A stretch of 64,000 nt of DNA, taken from positions 37,079 to 101,078 of the forward strand of contig CAKPVT010000001.1 of the NCBI GenBank assembly GCA_934196125.1. The letters are read 5' to 3'. Shown here piece by piece: positions 15,409-24,958 of this stretch; within the stretch, counting starts at the first letter, position 1; each line of letters starts with the position of its first letter. The notes beneath the pieces are model-generated. The model was not told the origin of the DNA. It made no database searches and was given only the letters and a program-made list of their open reading frames with translations. Position numbers and translations under genes: made by a program. The stretch is from an uncultured Streptococcus sp. Lineage in GTDB: Bacteria; Bacillota; Bacilli; Lactobacillales; Streptococcaceae.

Positions 15409-15600
15409 TAAAGAGAGAAAGTCTCATGGCGTTTCTTAGCGAGTCCGAGGTGGTGGAAGTCGGATGAAACTGAAGTGAGTCGCTGGCGCTTTCGCTTAGC
15501 AAGGCTAAGTTAAAATCGGATAAATGAAGTAATAAAATAGGGTGGAACCGCGTTTTAACGCCCCTTATGAGGTATCATATGGGTGTGTTGGCGGTTTTTT
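15409..15600 (+). promoter_or_regulatory. Glycine T-box riboswitch leader of glyQS
   Basis: The leader contains the conserved T-box antiterminator sequence with TGGAACCGCG (15543-15552). An alternative terminator follows, with arms near ACCGC (15547-15551) and GCGGT (15591-15595) and a T run at 15595-15600. Upstream folds (GGTGGTGGAAG region, and GGC triplets near 15428 and 15485 that could serve as specifier) fit stem I, though I cannot fix the specifier by eye. Uncharged tRNA-Gly should stabilise the antiterminator and switch on glyQS. Confidence 0.85.
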
Positions 15601-15666
15601 ATTATGAAAAAACGTTAGCCTCCAAGATACGTCGCAAATCAAGTTACTAAAATAAGGAGTAGATAC

Positions 15667-16584
15667 ATGTCTAAAAAATTGACGTTTCAAGAGATTATTT
15701 TGACTTTGCAACAATTTTGGAATGAGCAAGGTTGTATGTTGATGCAAGCTTATGACAATGAAAAGGGTGCTGGTACAATGAGTCCCTATACTTTCCTTCG
15801 TGCCATTGGTCCAGAACCATGGAATGCGGCTTATGTTGAACCATCACGTCGTCCAGCTGACGGTCGTTACGGTGAAAATCCTAACCGTCTTTACCAACAC
15901 CACCAATTCCAAGTGGTTATGAAACCATCACCATCAAACATCCAAGAACTTTACCTTGAATCATTGGAAAAATTAGGAATTAATCCCTTAGAACACGACA
16001 TTCGTTTCGTTGAAGATAACTGGGAGAACCCATCAACTGGTTCAGCTGGTCTTGGTTGGGAAGTTTGGCTTGACGGTATGGAAATCACTCAATTTACTTA
16101 CTTCCAACAAGTTGGTGGTTTGCAAACAGGTCCTGTAACATCAGAAGTTACTTACGGTCTTGAACGTTTGGCATCTTACATTCAAGAAGTGGATTCTGTC
16201 TATGATATTGAATGGGCACCAGGTGTTAAATATGGTGAAATCTTCCTTCAACCAGAATTTGAACACTCAAAATATTCATTTGAAATTTCTAATCAAGATA
16301 TGCTTCTTGAAAACTTTGAAAAATTTGAAGCAGAAGCAAAACGTTGCTTGGATGAACACCTCGTACACCCAGCTTATGACTACGTTTTGAAATGTTCACA
16401 CACTTTCAACTTGCTTGATGCGCATGGTGCGGTTTCTGTAACAGAACGTGCTGGTTACATCGCTCGTATTCGTAACTTAGCTCGTGTCGTTGCTAAAACA
16501 TTTGTGGCAGAACGTAAACGCCTTGGTTACCCATTGCTTGATGAAGCAACACGTGAAAAATTATTGAAGGAGGATGCTGAATAA
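15667..16584 (+). CDS. glyQ: Glycyl-tRNA synthetase alpha subunit
   Basis: 305 residues beginning MSKKLTFQEII, the normal length for the bacterial alpha subunit. Class II aminoacyl-tRNA synthetase sequence includes EQGCMLMQAYDNEKGAGT, GRYGENPNRLYQHHQFQV and GWEVWLDGMEITQFTYFQQ. The alpha subunit carries the active site that forms glycyl-adenylate in the alpha2beta2 enzyme. AAGGAG precedes the ATG. The stop overlaps the glyS ATG (TAATG), so the subunits are co-translated in fixed ratio under the T-box. Confidence 0.96.
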   Translation: MSKKLTFQEIILTLQQFWNEQGCMLMQAYDNEKGAGTMSPYTFLRAIGPEPWNAAYVEPSRRPADGRYGENPNRLYQHHQFQVVMKPSPSNIQELYLESLEKLGINPLEHDIRFVEDNWENPSTGSAGLGWEVWLDGMEITQFTYFQQVGGLQTGPVTSEVTYGLERLASYIQEVDSVYDIEWAPGVKYGEIFLQPEFEHSKYSFEISNQDMLLENFEKFEAEAKRCLDEHLVHPAYDYVLKCSHTFNLLDAHGAVSVTERAGYIARIRNLARVVAKTFVAERKRLGYPLLDEATREKLLKEDAE

Positions 16585-18623
16585 TGGCTAAAAATTTACT
16601 TGTAGAACTTGGTTTAGAAGAATTACCAGCTTACGTGGTTACTCCAAGTGAAAAACAACTTGGCGATCGTATGGTAGCATTTTTGAACGAAAAACGTTTG
16701 GCATTTGAAGGCATTCAAACTTTCTCTACACCACGTCGTTTGGCTGTTCGTGTGACTGGTCTTGCTGATGCGCAAACTGATTTAACAGAAGATTTTAAAG
16801 GTCCTTCTAAGAAAATCGCATTGGACGCTGACGGTAACTTCACAAAAGCGGCTCAAGGATTTGTCCGTGGTAAAGGGTTGACAACTGACGATATTGAATT
16901 TCGCGAAGTTAAAGGCGAAGAGTATGTTTACGTTACAAAACACGAAGCAGGAAAAGCTGCCAAAGAAGTGCTTGCTGACATTCCAGAAATCTTGTCAGCA
17001 ATGACTTTCCCAGTAAACATGCACTGGGCAAATAACACATTTGAATACATCCGTCCTGTTCACACATTGACTGTTCTTCTTGATGATGAGGCTCTTGACC
17101 TTGATTTCTTGGATATTCATTCAGGTCGTGTTAGCCGTGGACACCGTTTCCTTGGTCATGAAATAGAAATTGCTAGCGCTGATTCATACGAAGAAGATTT
17201 GCGTAGAGTCTTTGTTATCGCCGACGCTAAAGAACGTCAAGACATGATTGTTAACCAAATCAAAGACATTGAAAAAGCACAAAACGTCCAAGTTGAAATC
17301 GATGACGAATTGCTTAACGAAGTCCTTAACTTGGTTGAATACCCAACCGCTTTCATGGGAAGCTTTGATACGAAATATCTTGAAGTACCAGAAGAAGTGC
17401 TTGTCACATCAATGAAAAACCACCAACGTTACTTTGTTGTCTGTGACCAAGCTGGTAAATTAATGCCAAACTTCATCTCAGTTCGTAACGGTAATGCTGA
17501 GTACCTTGAAAGTGTCATTAAAGGTAATGAAAAAGTGCTCGTAGCTCGTTTGGAAGACGGTGAATTCTTCTGGCGTGAAGACCAAAAACTTAAAATTGCT
17601 GACCTTGTGGCAAAACTTGACAACGTTACATTCCACGAAAAAATCGGTTCACTTTCTGAACACATGAAACGCGGCAAAGTAATTGCAGCTTACCTTGCCG
17701 AAAAAGCTGGCGCTTCTGCCGAAGAAAGCAAAGCTCTTGCTCGTGCTGCTGAAATTTATAAATTCGACTTATTGACTGGTATGGTTGGTGAATTTGATGA
17801 ATTGCAAGGTATCATGGGTGAAAAATATGCCCTTCTTGCAGGCGAAGATGCCGCAGTAGCAACAGCTATGCGCGAACACTACCTTCCAAATTCAGCTGAC
17901 GGTGACCTTCCAGAAACTAAAGTTGGTGCTCTTTTGGCACTTGCTGATAAATTGGATACTATCTTGTCATTCTTCTCAGTTGGCTTGATTCCATCAGGTT
18001 CAAATGACCCATATGCTCTTCGTCGTGCAACTGCTGGTGTTGTTCGTATCATGGATACCTTTGGTTTGAAAATTCCAATGGATGAATTGATTGACAACCT
18101 TTACGCCTTGTCATTTGATAGCTTGACTTATGAACACAAAGCAGAAGTTATGGATTTTATCCGTGCGCGTGTTGAAAAAATGATGAGCAAATCAGTTTCT
18201 AAAGATATTAAAGAAGCTGTTCTTACTGGTTCAAACTTTGTTGTGGCTGAAATGCTTGAAGCTGCTGATGCTCTTGTTGAAGCAAGCAAAGCTGCTGATT
18301 ATAAAGCCGCCGTTGAAAGTCTTTCACGTGTATTCAACCTTGCTGAAAAAGCACCAGCTGACGTAACTGTGGATGCAAGCTTGTTTGAAAATGATGAAGA
18401 AAAAGCTTTGGCACAAGCTGCAGCAAAATTGAACTTGTCAGGTAGCGCTAGTGATAAATTGGCACAATTATTCGCTTTAAGCCCAGTTATCGACAAATTC
18501 TTTGACAATACAATGGTAATGGTGGATAATGAAGCTGTTAAAAATAATCGCTTGGCTATCCTTGCTGAATTGACTGCAAAAGCTAGCAGCGTAGCAGCAT
18601 TTAACAAATTGAATACCAAATAA
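16584..18623 (+). CDS. glyS: Glycyl-tRNA synthetase beta subunit
   Basis: 679 residues beginning MAKNLLVELGLEELPAYVV, the standard GlyS N-terminus and length. Recognisable blocks are FSTPRRLAVRV, the HD-like region, and the anticodon-binding C-terminus. The beta subunit binds tRNA-Gly and is needed for aminoacylation. It overlaps glyQ by 1 base. Highly biased codon use indicates strong expression, like its neighbour. Confidence 0.96.
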   Translation: MAKNLLVELGLEELPAYVVTPSEKQLGDRMVAFLNEKRLAFEGIQTFSTPRRLAVRVTGLADAQTDLTEDFKGPSKKIALDADGNFTKAAQGFVRGKGLTTDDIEFREVKGEEYVYVTKHEAGKAAKEVLADIPEILSAMTFPVNMHWANNTFEYIRPVHTLTVLLDDEALDLDFLDIHSGRVSRGHRFLGHEIEIASADSYEEDLRRVFVIADAKERQDMIVNQIKDIEKAQNVQVEIDDELLNEVLNLVEYPTAFMGSFDTKYLEVPEEVLVTSMKNHQRYFVVCDQAGKLMPNFISVRNGNAEYLESVIKGNEKVLVARLEDGEFFWREDQKLKIADLVAKLDNVTFHEKIGSLSEHMKRGKVIAAYLAEKAGASAEESKALARAAEIYKFDLLTGMVGEFDELQGIMGEKYALLAGEDAAVATAMREHYLPNSADGDLPETKVGALLALADKLDTILSFFSVGLIPSGSNDPYALRRATAGVVRIMDTFGLKIPMDELIDNLYALSFDSLTYEHKAEVMDFIRARVEKMMSKSVSKDIKEAVLTGSNFVVAEMLEAADALVEASKAADYKAAVESLSRVFNLAEKAPADVTVDASLFENDEEKALAQAAAKLNLSGSASDKLAQLFALSPVIDKFFDNTMVMVDNEAVKNNRLAILAELTAKASSVAAFNKLNTK

Positions 18624-18801
18624 GAAGTAGCATTTCGCTTGCCGCTCCTGACACAGTTGGCTAAAATTTTGCTCATGACTGCTATGTTAGCATTGTCATT
18701 TTAGAGGCGTATCAGCTAATTGATTTTCTGATTTGGTAAATTATAAGAAAGGAAAAAGCGTGTAGAATCTATGGATTTTATACGTTTGGTGAGTCTTACT
18801 C

Positions 18802-19059
18802 ATGAATGAAAAAAAGATTCAACGCATTAATGAACTTGCGCGTAAGAAAAAAACAGTTGGTTTGACAGGTGCTGAAAAAGTTGAACAAGCTGAGCTTCGC
18901 AAAGAGTACATTGAAGGGTATCGTCGCTCACTTCTTCACCATATCGCAGGGATTAAACTTGTTGATGAAGAAGGAAATGATGTGACACCAGAAAAACTAA
19001 AACAACTTCAACGCGAACGTGGTTTGCATGGCAGAAGCCTTGATGACCCAAATTCGTAA
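18802..19059 (+). CDS. DUF896 family small protein
   Basis: 85 residues: NEKKIQRINELARKKK, TGAEKVEQAELRKEYI, and a terminal RGLHGRSLDDPNS. This is the DUF896 (YnzC-like) signature, a small helical-hairpin protein. B. subtilis relatives lie in the SOS-linked yneA operon, but the biochemical role is unknown. It lies 178 bases after glyS, on the same strand, and ends at its own terminator. The 178-base gap holds no gene I can support. Confidence 0.85.
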   Translation: MNEKKIQRINELARKKKTVGLTGAEKVEQAELRKEYIEGYRRSLLHHIAGIKLVDEEGNDVTPEKLKQLQRERGLHGRSLDDPNS

Positions 19060-19068
19060 GATAGGAAA

Positions 19069-19106
19069 GTAGGGAAATTCCAGAATTGATTTCCCTGCTT
19101 TTTTTA
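19069..19106 (+). terminator. Terminator of the DUF896 gene
   Basis: GTAGGGAAAT pairs with ATTTCCCTGC (one G-U) and is followed by a run of seven T. Confidence 0.8.
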
Positions 19107-19155
19107 TTGTTTAAAAGGTCATTTGGAGCAAAATAACAAGTGAATTCAAAACTTT

Positions 19156-19185
19156 TTGATATTGCTTAATATTTTATGATATAAT
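19156..19185 (+). promoter_or_regulatory. tkt promoter
   Basis: TTGATA at 19156-19161, an 18-base spacer, and TATAAT at 19180-19185 with an extended TGA. Confidence 0.65.
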
Positions 19186-19236
19186 AGAATCCGAACAATA
19201 ATACTATAAGTCCTTAAAAACAGAAAGGTTTCACTC

Positions 19237-21222
19237 ATGACATTTGATGCTATTGATCAGTTGGCAGTCAATACTGTCCGTACGCTCTCAATTGATGCCA
19301 TTCAGGCAGCTAATTCAGGTCACCCTGGTCTTCCAATGGGAGCTGCACCTATGGCTTATGTTCTTTGGAATCATGTAATGAATGTTAATCCGAAGACAAG
19401 TCGTTCTTGGTCTAACCGAGATCGTTTTGTACTATCTGCAGGACATGGTTCTGCCCTTTTATACAGCCTTCTTCATCTATCAGGTTACAATGTTAGCATT
19501 GATGATTTGAAGAATTTCCGTCAATGGGGTTCAAAAACACCAGGTCACCCAGAAGTCAATCATACAGACGGTGTTGAAGCTACAACTGGACCTCTTGGGC
19601 AAGGGATTGCCAATGCTGTTGGTATGGCAATGGCAGAAGCTCACTTAGCAGCTAAATTTAACAAACCTGGATTTAATATCGTTGACCACTACACTTATGC
19701 TTTACATGGTGACGGTTGCTTGATGGAAGGTGTCAGTCAAGAAGCTGCCAGCCTTGCTGGACATCTTAAACTTGGGAAATTAGTCCTTCTTTACGATTCA
19801 AACGACATTTCACTTGACGGTCCAACATCAAAAGCTTTCACAGAGGATATCAAAGGTAAATTTGAAGCTTACGGTTGGCAACACATTTTGGTTAAAGATG
19901 GTAATGACCTTGAAGCGATTGCTAAAGCTATCGAAGAAGCAAAAGCTGAAACTGAAAAACCATCTATTATCGAAGTGAAAACAATCATTGGTTTCGGTGC
20001 TGAAAAACAAGGAACATCAGCTGTTCACGGTGCCCCTCTTGGCGTTGATGGCATTGCTTACGCTAAAAAATCTTACGGTTGGGAATATCCAGAATTCACA
20101 GTACCAAAAGAGGTGGCTAAACGCTTTGAAGTTGGTATCAAATTCCGTGGTGAAGCTGCTGAAAATGCATGGGATACTAAATTCCGTGAATACGAAGCTG
20201 CTTATCCAGAATTAGCCGCCGAATACAAAGCAGCATTCGCAAACAAACCAGTTGACGTGACACTTGAAGATTTCGAAATTGGTACAAGCCTTGCTAGTCG
20301 TTCATCAAGTCAACAAGCTATCCAACAAATCTCAGCACAAGTGCCATCATTCTGGGGTGGTTCAGCTGACCTTTCTGCATCAAACAATACAATGGTCAAA
20401 GTAGAATCTGATTTCCAACCAGACAACTACCTTGGTCGTAATATTTGGTTTGGTGTGCGTGAATTTGCCATGGCAGCTGCCATGAACGGTATTGCCCTTC
20501 ATGGTGGTACTCGTGTTTACGGTGGTACATTCTTCGTATTCTCAAACTACCTTCTTCCAGCTGTTCGTATGGCTGCTCTTCAACAATTACCAACGGTTTA
20601 TGTCATGACGCATGATTCAATCGCTGTCGGTGAAGACGGACCAACTCACGAACCAGTTGAACAATTGGCTAGCGTTCGTTCTATGCCTAACCTTAACGTT
20701 ATCCGCCCTGCTGACGGTAACGAAACAAATGCTGCATGGAAACGTGCTCTTGCTGAAACTGATCGTCCAACAATGCTCATCTTGACACGTCAAAACCTTC
20801 CTGTCCTTGAAGGGACAAAAGAATTGGCAGCGGAAGGTGTTAATAAAGGTGCTTATATCCTTTCAGAAGCAAAAGGTGACCTTGACGGTATCCTTATTGC
20901 AACAGGTTCTGAAGTGAAATTGGCGCTTGATACGCAAGCTGCTTTGGAAGTAAAAGGTGTTCATGTTCGTGTGGTTTCAATGCCAGCACAAAACATCTTT
21001 GACGAACAAGATGCAGCTTACAAAGAAAGTATTCTTCCAGCTAACGTCACAAAACGTTTGGCTATCGAAGCTGCTTCAAGCTTTGGTTGGGGCAAATACG
21101 TTGGTCTCCAAGGTAAAACTCTTACAATCGATACTTGGGGCGCATCTGCACCAGGCGCTAAAATCTTTGAAGAATACGGCTTCACAGTTGATAACGCTGT
21201 AAATCTTTACGAATCATTGTAA
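19237..21222 (+). CDS. tkt: Transketolase
   Basis: 661 residues. The N-terminal thiamine-diphosphate half has SGHPGLPMGAAP, the GDG motif GDGCLMEGVSQEA and EVKTIIGFGAEKQGT; the central half has REFAMAAAMNGIALHGG and the catalytic region THDSIAVGEDGPTHEPVEQ; a C-terminal domain follows. The enzyme moves two-carbon ketol units between sugar phosphates in the non-oxidative pentose phosphate pathway. An AGAAAGG site precedes the ATG. It is monocistronic between its own promoter and a strong terminator. Length and motifs are normal. Confidence 0.96.
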   Translation: MTFDAIDQLAVNTVRTLSIDAIQAANSGHPGLPMGAAPMAYVLWNHVMNVNPKTSRSWSNRDRFVLSAGHGSALLYSLLHLSGYNVSIDDLKNFRQWGSKTPGHPEVNHTDGVEATTGPLGQGIANAVGMAMAEAHLAAKFNKPGFNIVDHYTYALHGDGCLMEGVSQEAASLAGHLKLGKLVLLYDSNDISLDGPTSKAFTEDIKGKFEAYGWQHILVKDGNDLEAIAKAIEEAKAETEKPSIIEVKTIIGFGAEKQGTSAVHGAPLGVDGIAYAKKSYGWEYPEFTVPKEVAKRFEVGIKFRGEAAENAWDTKFREYEAAYPELAAEYKAAFANKPVDVTLEDFEIGTSLASRSSSQQAIQQISAQVPSFWGGSADLSASNNTMVKVESDFQPDNYLGRNIWFGVREFAMAAAMNGIALHGGTRVYGGTFFVFSNYLLPAVRMAALQQLPTVYVMTHDSIAVGEDGPTHEPVEQLASVRSMPNLNVIRPADGNETNAAWKRALAETDRPTMLILTRQNLPVLEGTKELAAEGVNKGAYILSEAKGDLDGILIATGSEVKLALDTQAALEVKGVHVRVVSMPAQNIFDEQDAAYKESILPANVTKRLAIEAASSFGWGKYVGLQGKTLTIDTWGASAPGAKIFEEYGFTVDNAVNLYESL

Positions 21223-21236
21223 TTAATAACTAACTG

Positions 21237-21266
21237 AAACCCTCCTTGTTTTCAAGGAGGGTTTTT
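21237..21266 (+). terminator. Terminator of tkt
   Basis: AAACCCTCCTT pairs with AAGGAGGGTTT and is followed by T residues. Confidence 0.85.
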
Positions 21267-21359
21267 ATAATTATTTGACAAATGATAGCTGAAAAGGTAA
21301 GACAGAAAAAAATATTTTTTGTGTTACTTTAATAGTACAAATAAAAACTTAGGGGGATT

Positions 21360-21662
21360 ATGGAAGAGAAGTGCAGTGAATTATACAAAGCAATTAGGAA
21401 TGCTTATGAAGATACGACCGTTCGTCAAGATAACGACTTATCAAAAATCTTACTTTCTGCGTCAAATGAGGTGATTAGGTCTGGAGATGCTGGGTTGAGC
21501 GATCTTCACCTTGACCGTCAGTTAAATCTGTATAGTACAAGGCATGATTTTTCTCTACCAAAGGGGGCAAAATCATTGAAACAGTTGACACAGGAATTTG
21601 CTGCGGATTACCGAAAGAGCAAAGAAGTTTCAAAATGGATAAAACCATTGTTAGGAGAGTAG
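21360..21662 (+). CDS. Bacteriocin immunity protein (EntA/pediocin-type)
   Basis: 100 residues, soluble and helical: LYKAIRNAYED, ILLSASNEVIRSG, DLHLDRQLNLY and SKWIKPLLGE. The pattern fits the four-helix-bundle immunity proteins of class IIa bacteriocins (PF08951-like), which protect the cell by binding the bacteriocin-receptor complex of the mannose PTS. No bacteriocin precursor lies beside it, so it is an orphan immunity gene as many streptococci carry. It is 15 bases upstream of an ABC ATPase gene and probably shares its transcript. A strong GGGGG site precedes the ATG. Confidence 0.75.
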   Translation: MEEKCSELYKAIRNAYEDTTVRQDNDLSKILLSASNEVIRSGDAGLSDLHLDRQLNLYSTRHDFSLPKGAKSLKQLTQEFAADYRKSKEVSKWIKPLLGE

Positions 21663-21677
21663 GGAAAGGAGATACAG

Positions 21678-22412
21678 ATGATTCGATTTGATCATGTTTC
21701 AAAGTTGTATGGTGATAAGGAAGCACTAAGTGATGTCAATATGACCATTGCTAATGGCGAAATTTTTGGCTTGATTGGGCATAATGGTGCAGGAAAAACA
21801 ACGACGATTAGCATTTTAACGTCAATCATTGAAGCGAGCTATGGTGAGGTATATGTTGATGAGTTATCTCTTTCTGAGCACCGTGATGATATCAAAAAAC
21901 GCATTGGTTACGTGCCTGATTCATCTGATATTTTCCTGAACTTAACGGCGATAGAATACTGGCATTTTTTAGCTAAAATTTATGACGTTGATGATAAGCT
22001 CACTGATGAACGGATTGAACGATTGTCACATTTGTTTGATATTGCGGAGAATATCAATGATTTGATCGATAGTTTTTCACACGGTATGCGTCAAAAAGTG
22101 ATTCTTATTGGTGCTCTGATATCAAATCCAGATATTTGGATTTTAGATGAACCTTTGACAGGGCTTGACCCACAAGCATCTTTTGATTTGAAAGAAATGA
22201 TGAAAGAGCACGCACGTGGTGGCAATACGGTTCTTTTCTCAACACATGTTCTTGCTGTTGCGGAGCAACTTTGTGACCGTATTGGAATTTTAAAAGATGG
22301 CAAGTTGATTTTTATCGGAACCTTAGATGAATTAAAAGCTAATCACCCTGATAAAGATTTGGAAACAATCTATCTTGAATTAGCAGGGCGTAAAGCGCAA
22401 GAGGAGGGATAG
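21678..22412 (+). CDS. ABC transporter ATP-binding protein
   Basis: 244 residues. Walker A GHNGAGKTTT, Q-loop near GYVPDSS, signature SHGMRQKV, Walker B LDEPLTGLDP and the H-loop STHVLA are all present. The type (short, SHG-signature) matches DrrA/NatA-like exporters. Its permease partner immediately downstream is broken, so the ATPase may have no working channel unless it pairs elsewhere. The cargo is unknown; proximity to the immunity gene hints at peptide or antimicrobial export, which is inference. The gene itself is intact. Confidence 0.92.
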   Translation: MIRFDHVSKLYGDKEALSDVNMTIANGEIFGLIGHNGAGKTTTISILTSIIEASYGEVYVDELSLSEHRDDIKKRIGYVPDSSDIFLNLTAIEYWHFLAKIYDVDDKLTDERIERLSHLFDIAENINDLIDSFSHGMRQKVILIGALISNPDIWILDEPLTGLDPQASFDLKEMMKEHARGGNTVLFSTHVLAVAEQLCDRIGILKDGKLIFIGTLDELKANHPDKDLETIYLELAGRKAQEEG

Positions 22413-22416
22413 GCGT

Positions 22417-24040
22417 ATGAATTGGTCAACAGTTTGGAAGTTAACCAAGATTAATATCCTTTATTCTAGTCCACAATCTGTCACGGTGGCAAAGCAAAAA
22501 CAAGAACGTAAACCAAGCAAAGGGTTTTCGGCTTATAAGAGTGTGATGCGCAGCAAATTCTCCTCAGCCTTTTGTTTGCGGTTATTTACATTTCTATGTA
22601 TGCTAACATTGATTTTCGTTATTTCCCAGGGTATTTCTCTTTTTACATAGCGCTTTTCTTTATCATGGCAACTCTAAATGCTTTTTCAGCCATGTATAGC
22701 ATTTTTTATGAGAACGATGATGTTCGGCTTTATGCACATTTGCCGATTAAATCGAGTGAACTTTATATGGCAAAAGTTATTTCCAGTTTTGGTATGGGCA
22801 TTACATTTTTAATGCCACTTTTATCCTTGTTTTTTATCGCTTACTGGTAAATAGCAGGGCTTGTACTAGCGATTCCGTTGACAATTGTCCTCTTTTTCTT
22901 CTATTTGCGGCTGTGATTTTGTTGGTACTTTATCTTAATAGTTTTGTGGGAAAAATCATTCTTCGAAGTCAGCACCGAAAAATCGTCTCGACTGTTCTCA
23001 TGTCTATTTCAACGATTGGAGCAGTCGGTGTCATTCTTTTACATGAATGTTATCAACAGTCAGAACATGACTTATGATGATAATGTTGCTCTTGCAGACT
23101 CTACTGTTTTACCATATTTTCGTGGTTTTTATGACGTGGTAAAAGCACCATTTCAATCAGCGACTGTTCTTAATTTTTGGCTACCTTTGTTAGTGTTGAT
23201 GATTTTAACAGTTGGGTTGTCAAACGGTTGATGCCAACGTATTACAAAGAAGTTCTTTATGCTAAGCCTAAATCTAAGCCGAAACAAAAAGCATCGTCAG
23301 CATCTCAAAAAGCGTTGAAAGGTAAATCGTTGAAAACGATGATGATTCGTCACCATATGTCAACATTACAAAATGCGACCTTGCTGACACAAACTTATCT
23401 ATTGCCTTTGATTTATGTGGTGATTTTTATCACACCGAGTGTGACAAATGGGGTTAGTTTGGCTGAAGTGCCGAATGATTATTTTGGTGTGGCAATGCTT
23501 ATCGGAATTGTTTTGGGAAGTTTTTGTAGCACGCCAAGCTCATTTGTTGGGGTTGGGATTTCATTAGAAAAAGAAAATCTGACTTTCTTTAAAGCTCTAC
23601 CAATCAATTTCAAGGATTTTCTTGTTCAAAAATTTTTAACGCTGGTAGGACTTCAAGCACTTGTTCCAGCTATCGTTTATTTATTAGTGGGCTTGTTTGT
23701 CTTAAAAGCACCGCTAGTGTTGGTCATTTTCTTTATCCTAGGACTTCTTGCGAGTATTTTGCTTCAGGGCCAACTTATGTATCGCCGTGATTTTAAATTT
23801 CTTGATTTAAAATGGCAAGATGTGACCCAACTTTTTAACCGTCACGCAGGACAATGGCTGACTCTCGCTATTATCCTAATCGCCTTAGTAGTGGGTGGAA
23901 GTCTAGGGGCAGGCACATTTTTACTTGGAGCTCTACTCAAAGAAGTTCTGTTGGCGAATGTTTTGTTTGCAATACTGGCTGTTTTGATAGGAATCGCTTC
24001 TCAAATAGTGATTTACCACACATTTTGGAAAAAGTTATAA
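22417..24040 (+). pseudogene. ABC exporter permease, multiply disrupted
   Basis: From ATG 22417 a permease of about 540 residues can be traced only by changing frame. Frame 1 runs to about 22570, then homology-like sequence continues in frame 3 (FYIALFFIMATLNAF). A TAA at 22848-22850 interrupts AYW-IAGLVLAIP. A second shift occurs near 22890-22910, then a third near 23030 and a fourth near 23205, where WVVKRLMPTYYKEVLYAK continues to the end. That is at least one nonsense change and about four indels. The last 280 residues (23177-24040) are still open and membrane-rich. Confidence 0.85.
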
Positions 24041-24097
24041 AAACTCTCCTAAAGGGTATTGTGTTAAAAATCCCATTGATTTCGTGATAAAACTAAT

Positions 24098-24124
24098 AAA
24101 AACAGTTCCTCGGACTGTTTTTTT
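24098..24124 (+). terminator. Terminator after the ABC exporter
   Basis: AAAAACAGT (24098-24106) pairs with ACTGTTTTT (24114-24122) around TCCTCGG and continues into T. It ends 17 bases before proB and abuts the proB -10. Confidence 0.8.
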
Positions 24125-24128
24125 AGTG

Positions 24129-24134
24129 TATAAT
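24129..24134 (+). promoter_or_regulatory. -10 element of proBA placed next to the start codon
   Basis: TATAAT at 24129-24134 is followed by the proB ATG at 24141. Standard spacing would start transcription at or next to the A of ATG, giving a leaderless message. The region of the -35 overlaps the preceding terminator hairpin and is not a good match, so the promoter is tentative. Confidence 0.45.
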
Positions 24135-24140
24135 AGGTAT

Positions 24141-24944
24141 ATGAAACGAAATTTTGAAACTGTTAATCGAATTGTTATAAAAATTGGGACAAGCTCGCTT
24201 GTCATGCCAAATGGCAAAATTAATCTTGAAAAAATTGACCAACTGGCTTTTGCTATCTCTAGCTTGATGAATAAAGGAAAAGATGTTATTTTGGTGTCAT
24301 CTGGTGCCATGGGATTTGGGCTCAATGTGTTAAATATGGACAAACGTCCGACAGAAATTGCACGTCAACAGGCGGTGTCAAGTGTTGGTCAGGTTGCCAT
24401 GGTGAGCCTTTATTCTCAAATTTTTTCGCACTATCAGACAGAAGTTAGTCAGCTGTTGATTACACGTGATGTTATTGAATATCCTGAAAGCTTCGAAAAT
24501 TTCACCAATGCCTTTGAAATGTTATTAACAATGGGAATTGTGCCAATCGTTAACGAAAACGATGCTATTAGCGTTGATGAAATGGACCACACGACAAAAT
24601 TTGGTGATAATGACCGACTTTCAGCGATTGTAGCCAAGGTAACCAAAGCAGATTTGTTAATTATGTTATCAGATATTGACGGACTTTACGATAAAAATCC
24701 AAATATCTATGATGATGCCAAACTTCGCGAACACGTTACTGAAATTACGGACGAAATCATTAAATCAGCGGGTGGTGCTGGAAGTAAATTTGGCACGGGA
24801 GGCATGCTCAGCAAGATTAAGAGTGCTCAAATGATTTTTGACAATAACAGTCAGATGATTTTGATGAACGGGGCAAATCCGCGTGATATTTTAAAAGTTT
24901 TAGAAGGTGCTAATATTGGAACGTGGTTTTCACAAGTGAACTAA
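24141..24944 (+). CDS. proB: Glutamate 5-kinase
   Basis: 267 residues from ATG 24141 (MKRNFETVNRIVIKIGTSSL). A longer frame from GTG 24084 has no ribosome-binding site and would cross the terminator. Amino-acid kinase motifs KIGTSS, VSSGAM, IVNENDAIS, GDNDRLSA, LSDIDGLY and GTGGM are present. The C-terminal PUA domain of longer ProB proteins is absent, as in other streptococci. It phosphorylates glutamate as the first step to proline. No ribosome-binding site of quality precedes the ATG. The stop is 14 bases before proA. Confidence 0.93.
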   Translation: MKRNFETVNRIVIKIGTSSLVMPNGKINLEKIDQLAFAISSLMNKGKDVILVSSGAMGFGLNVLNMDKRPTEIARQQAVSSVGQVAMVSLYSQIFSHYQTEVSQLLITRDVIEYPESFENFTNAFEMLLTMGIVPIVNENDAISVDEMDHTTKFGDNDRLSAIVAKVTKADLLIMLSDIDGLYDKNPNIYDDAKLREHVTEITDEIIKSAGGAGSKFGTGGMLSKIKSAQMIFDNNSQMILMNGANPRDILKVLEGANIGTWFSQVN

Positions 24945-24958
24945 AAGGAGGACCAAAG

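Noticed and set aside
15242..15502. ORFs on both strands in the leader of glyQS
   Set aside because: The stretch is a T-box leader with promoter and terminator structures, and neither frame has a ribosome-binding site or known family.
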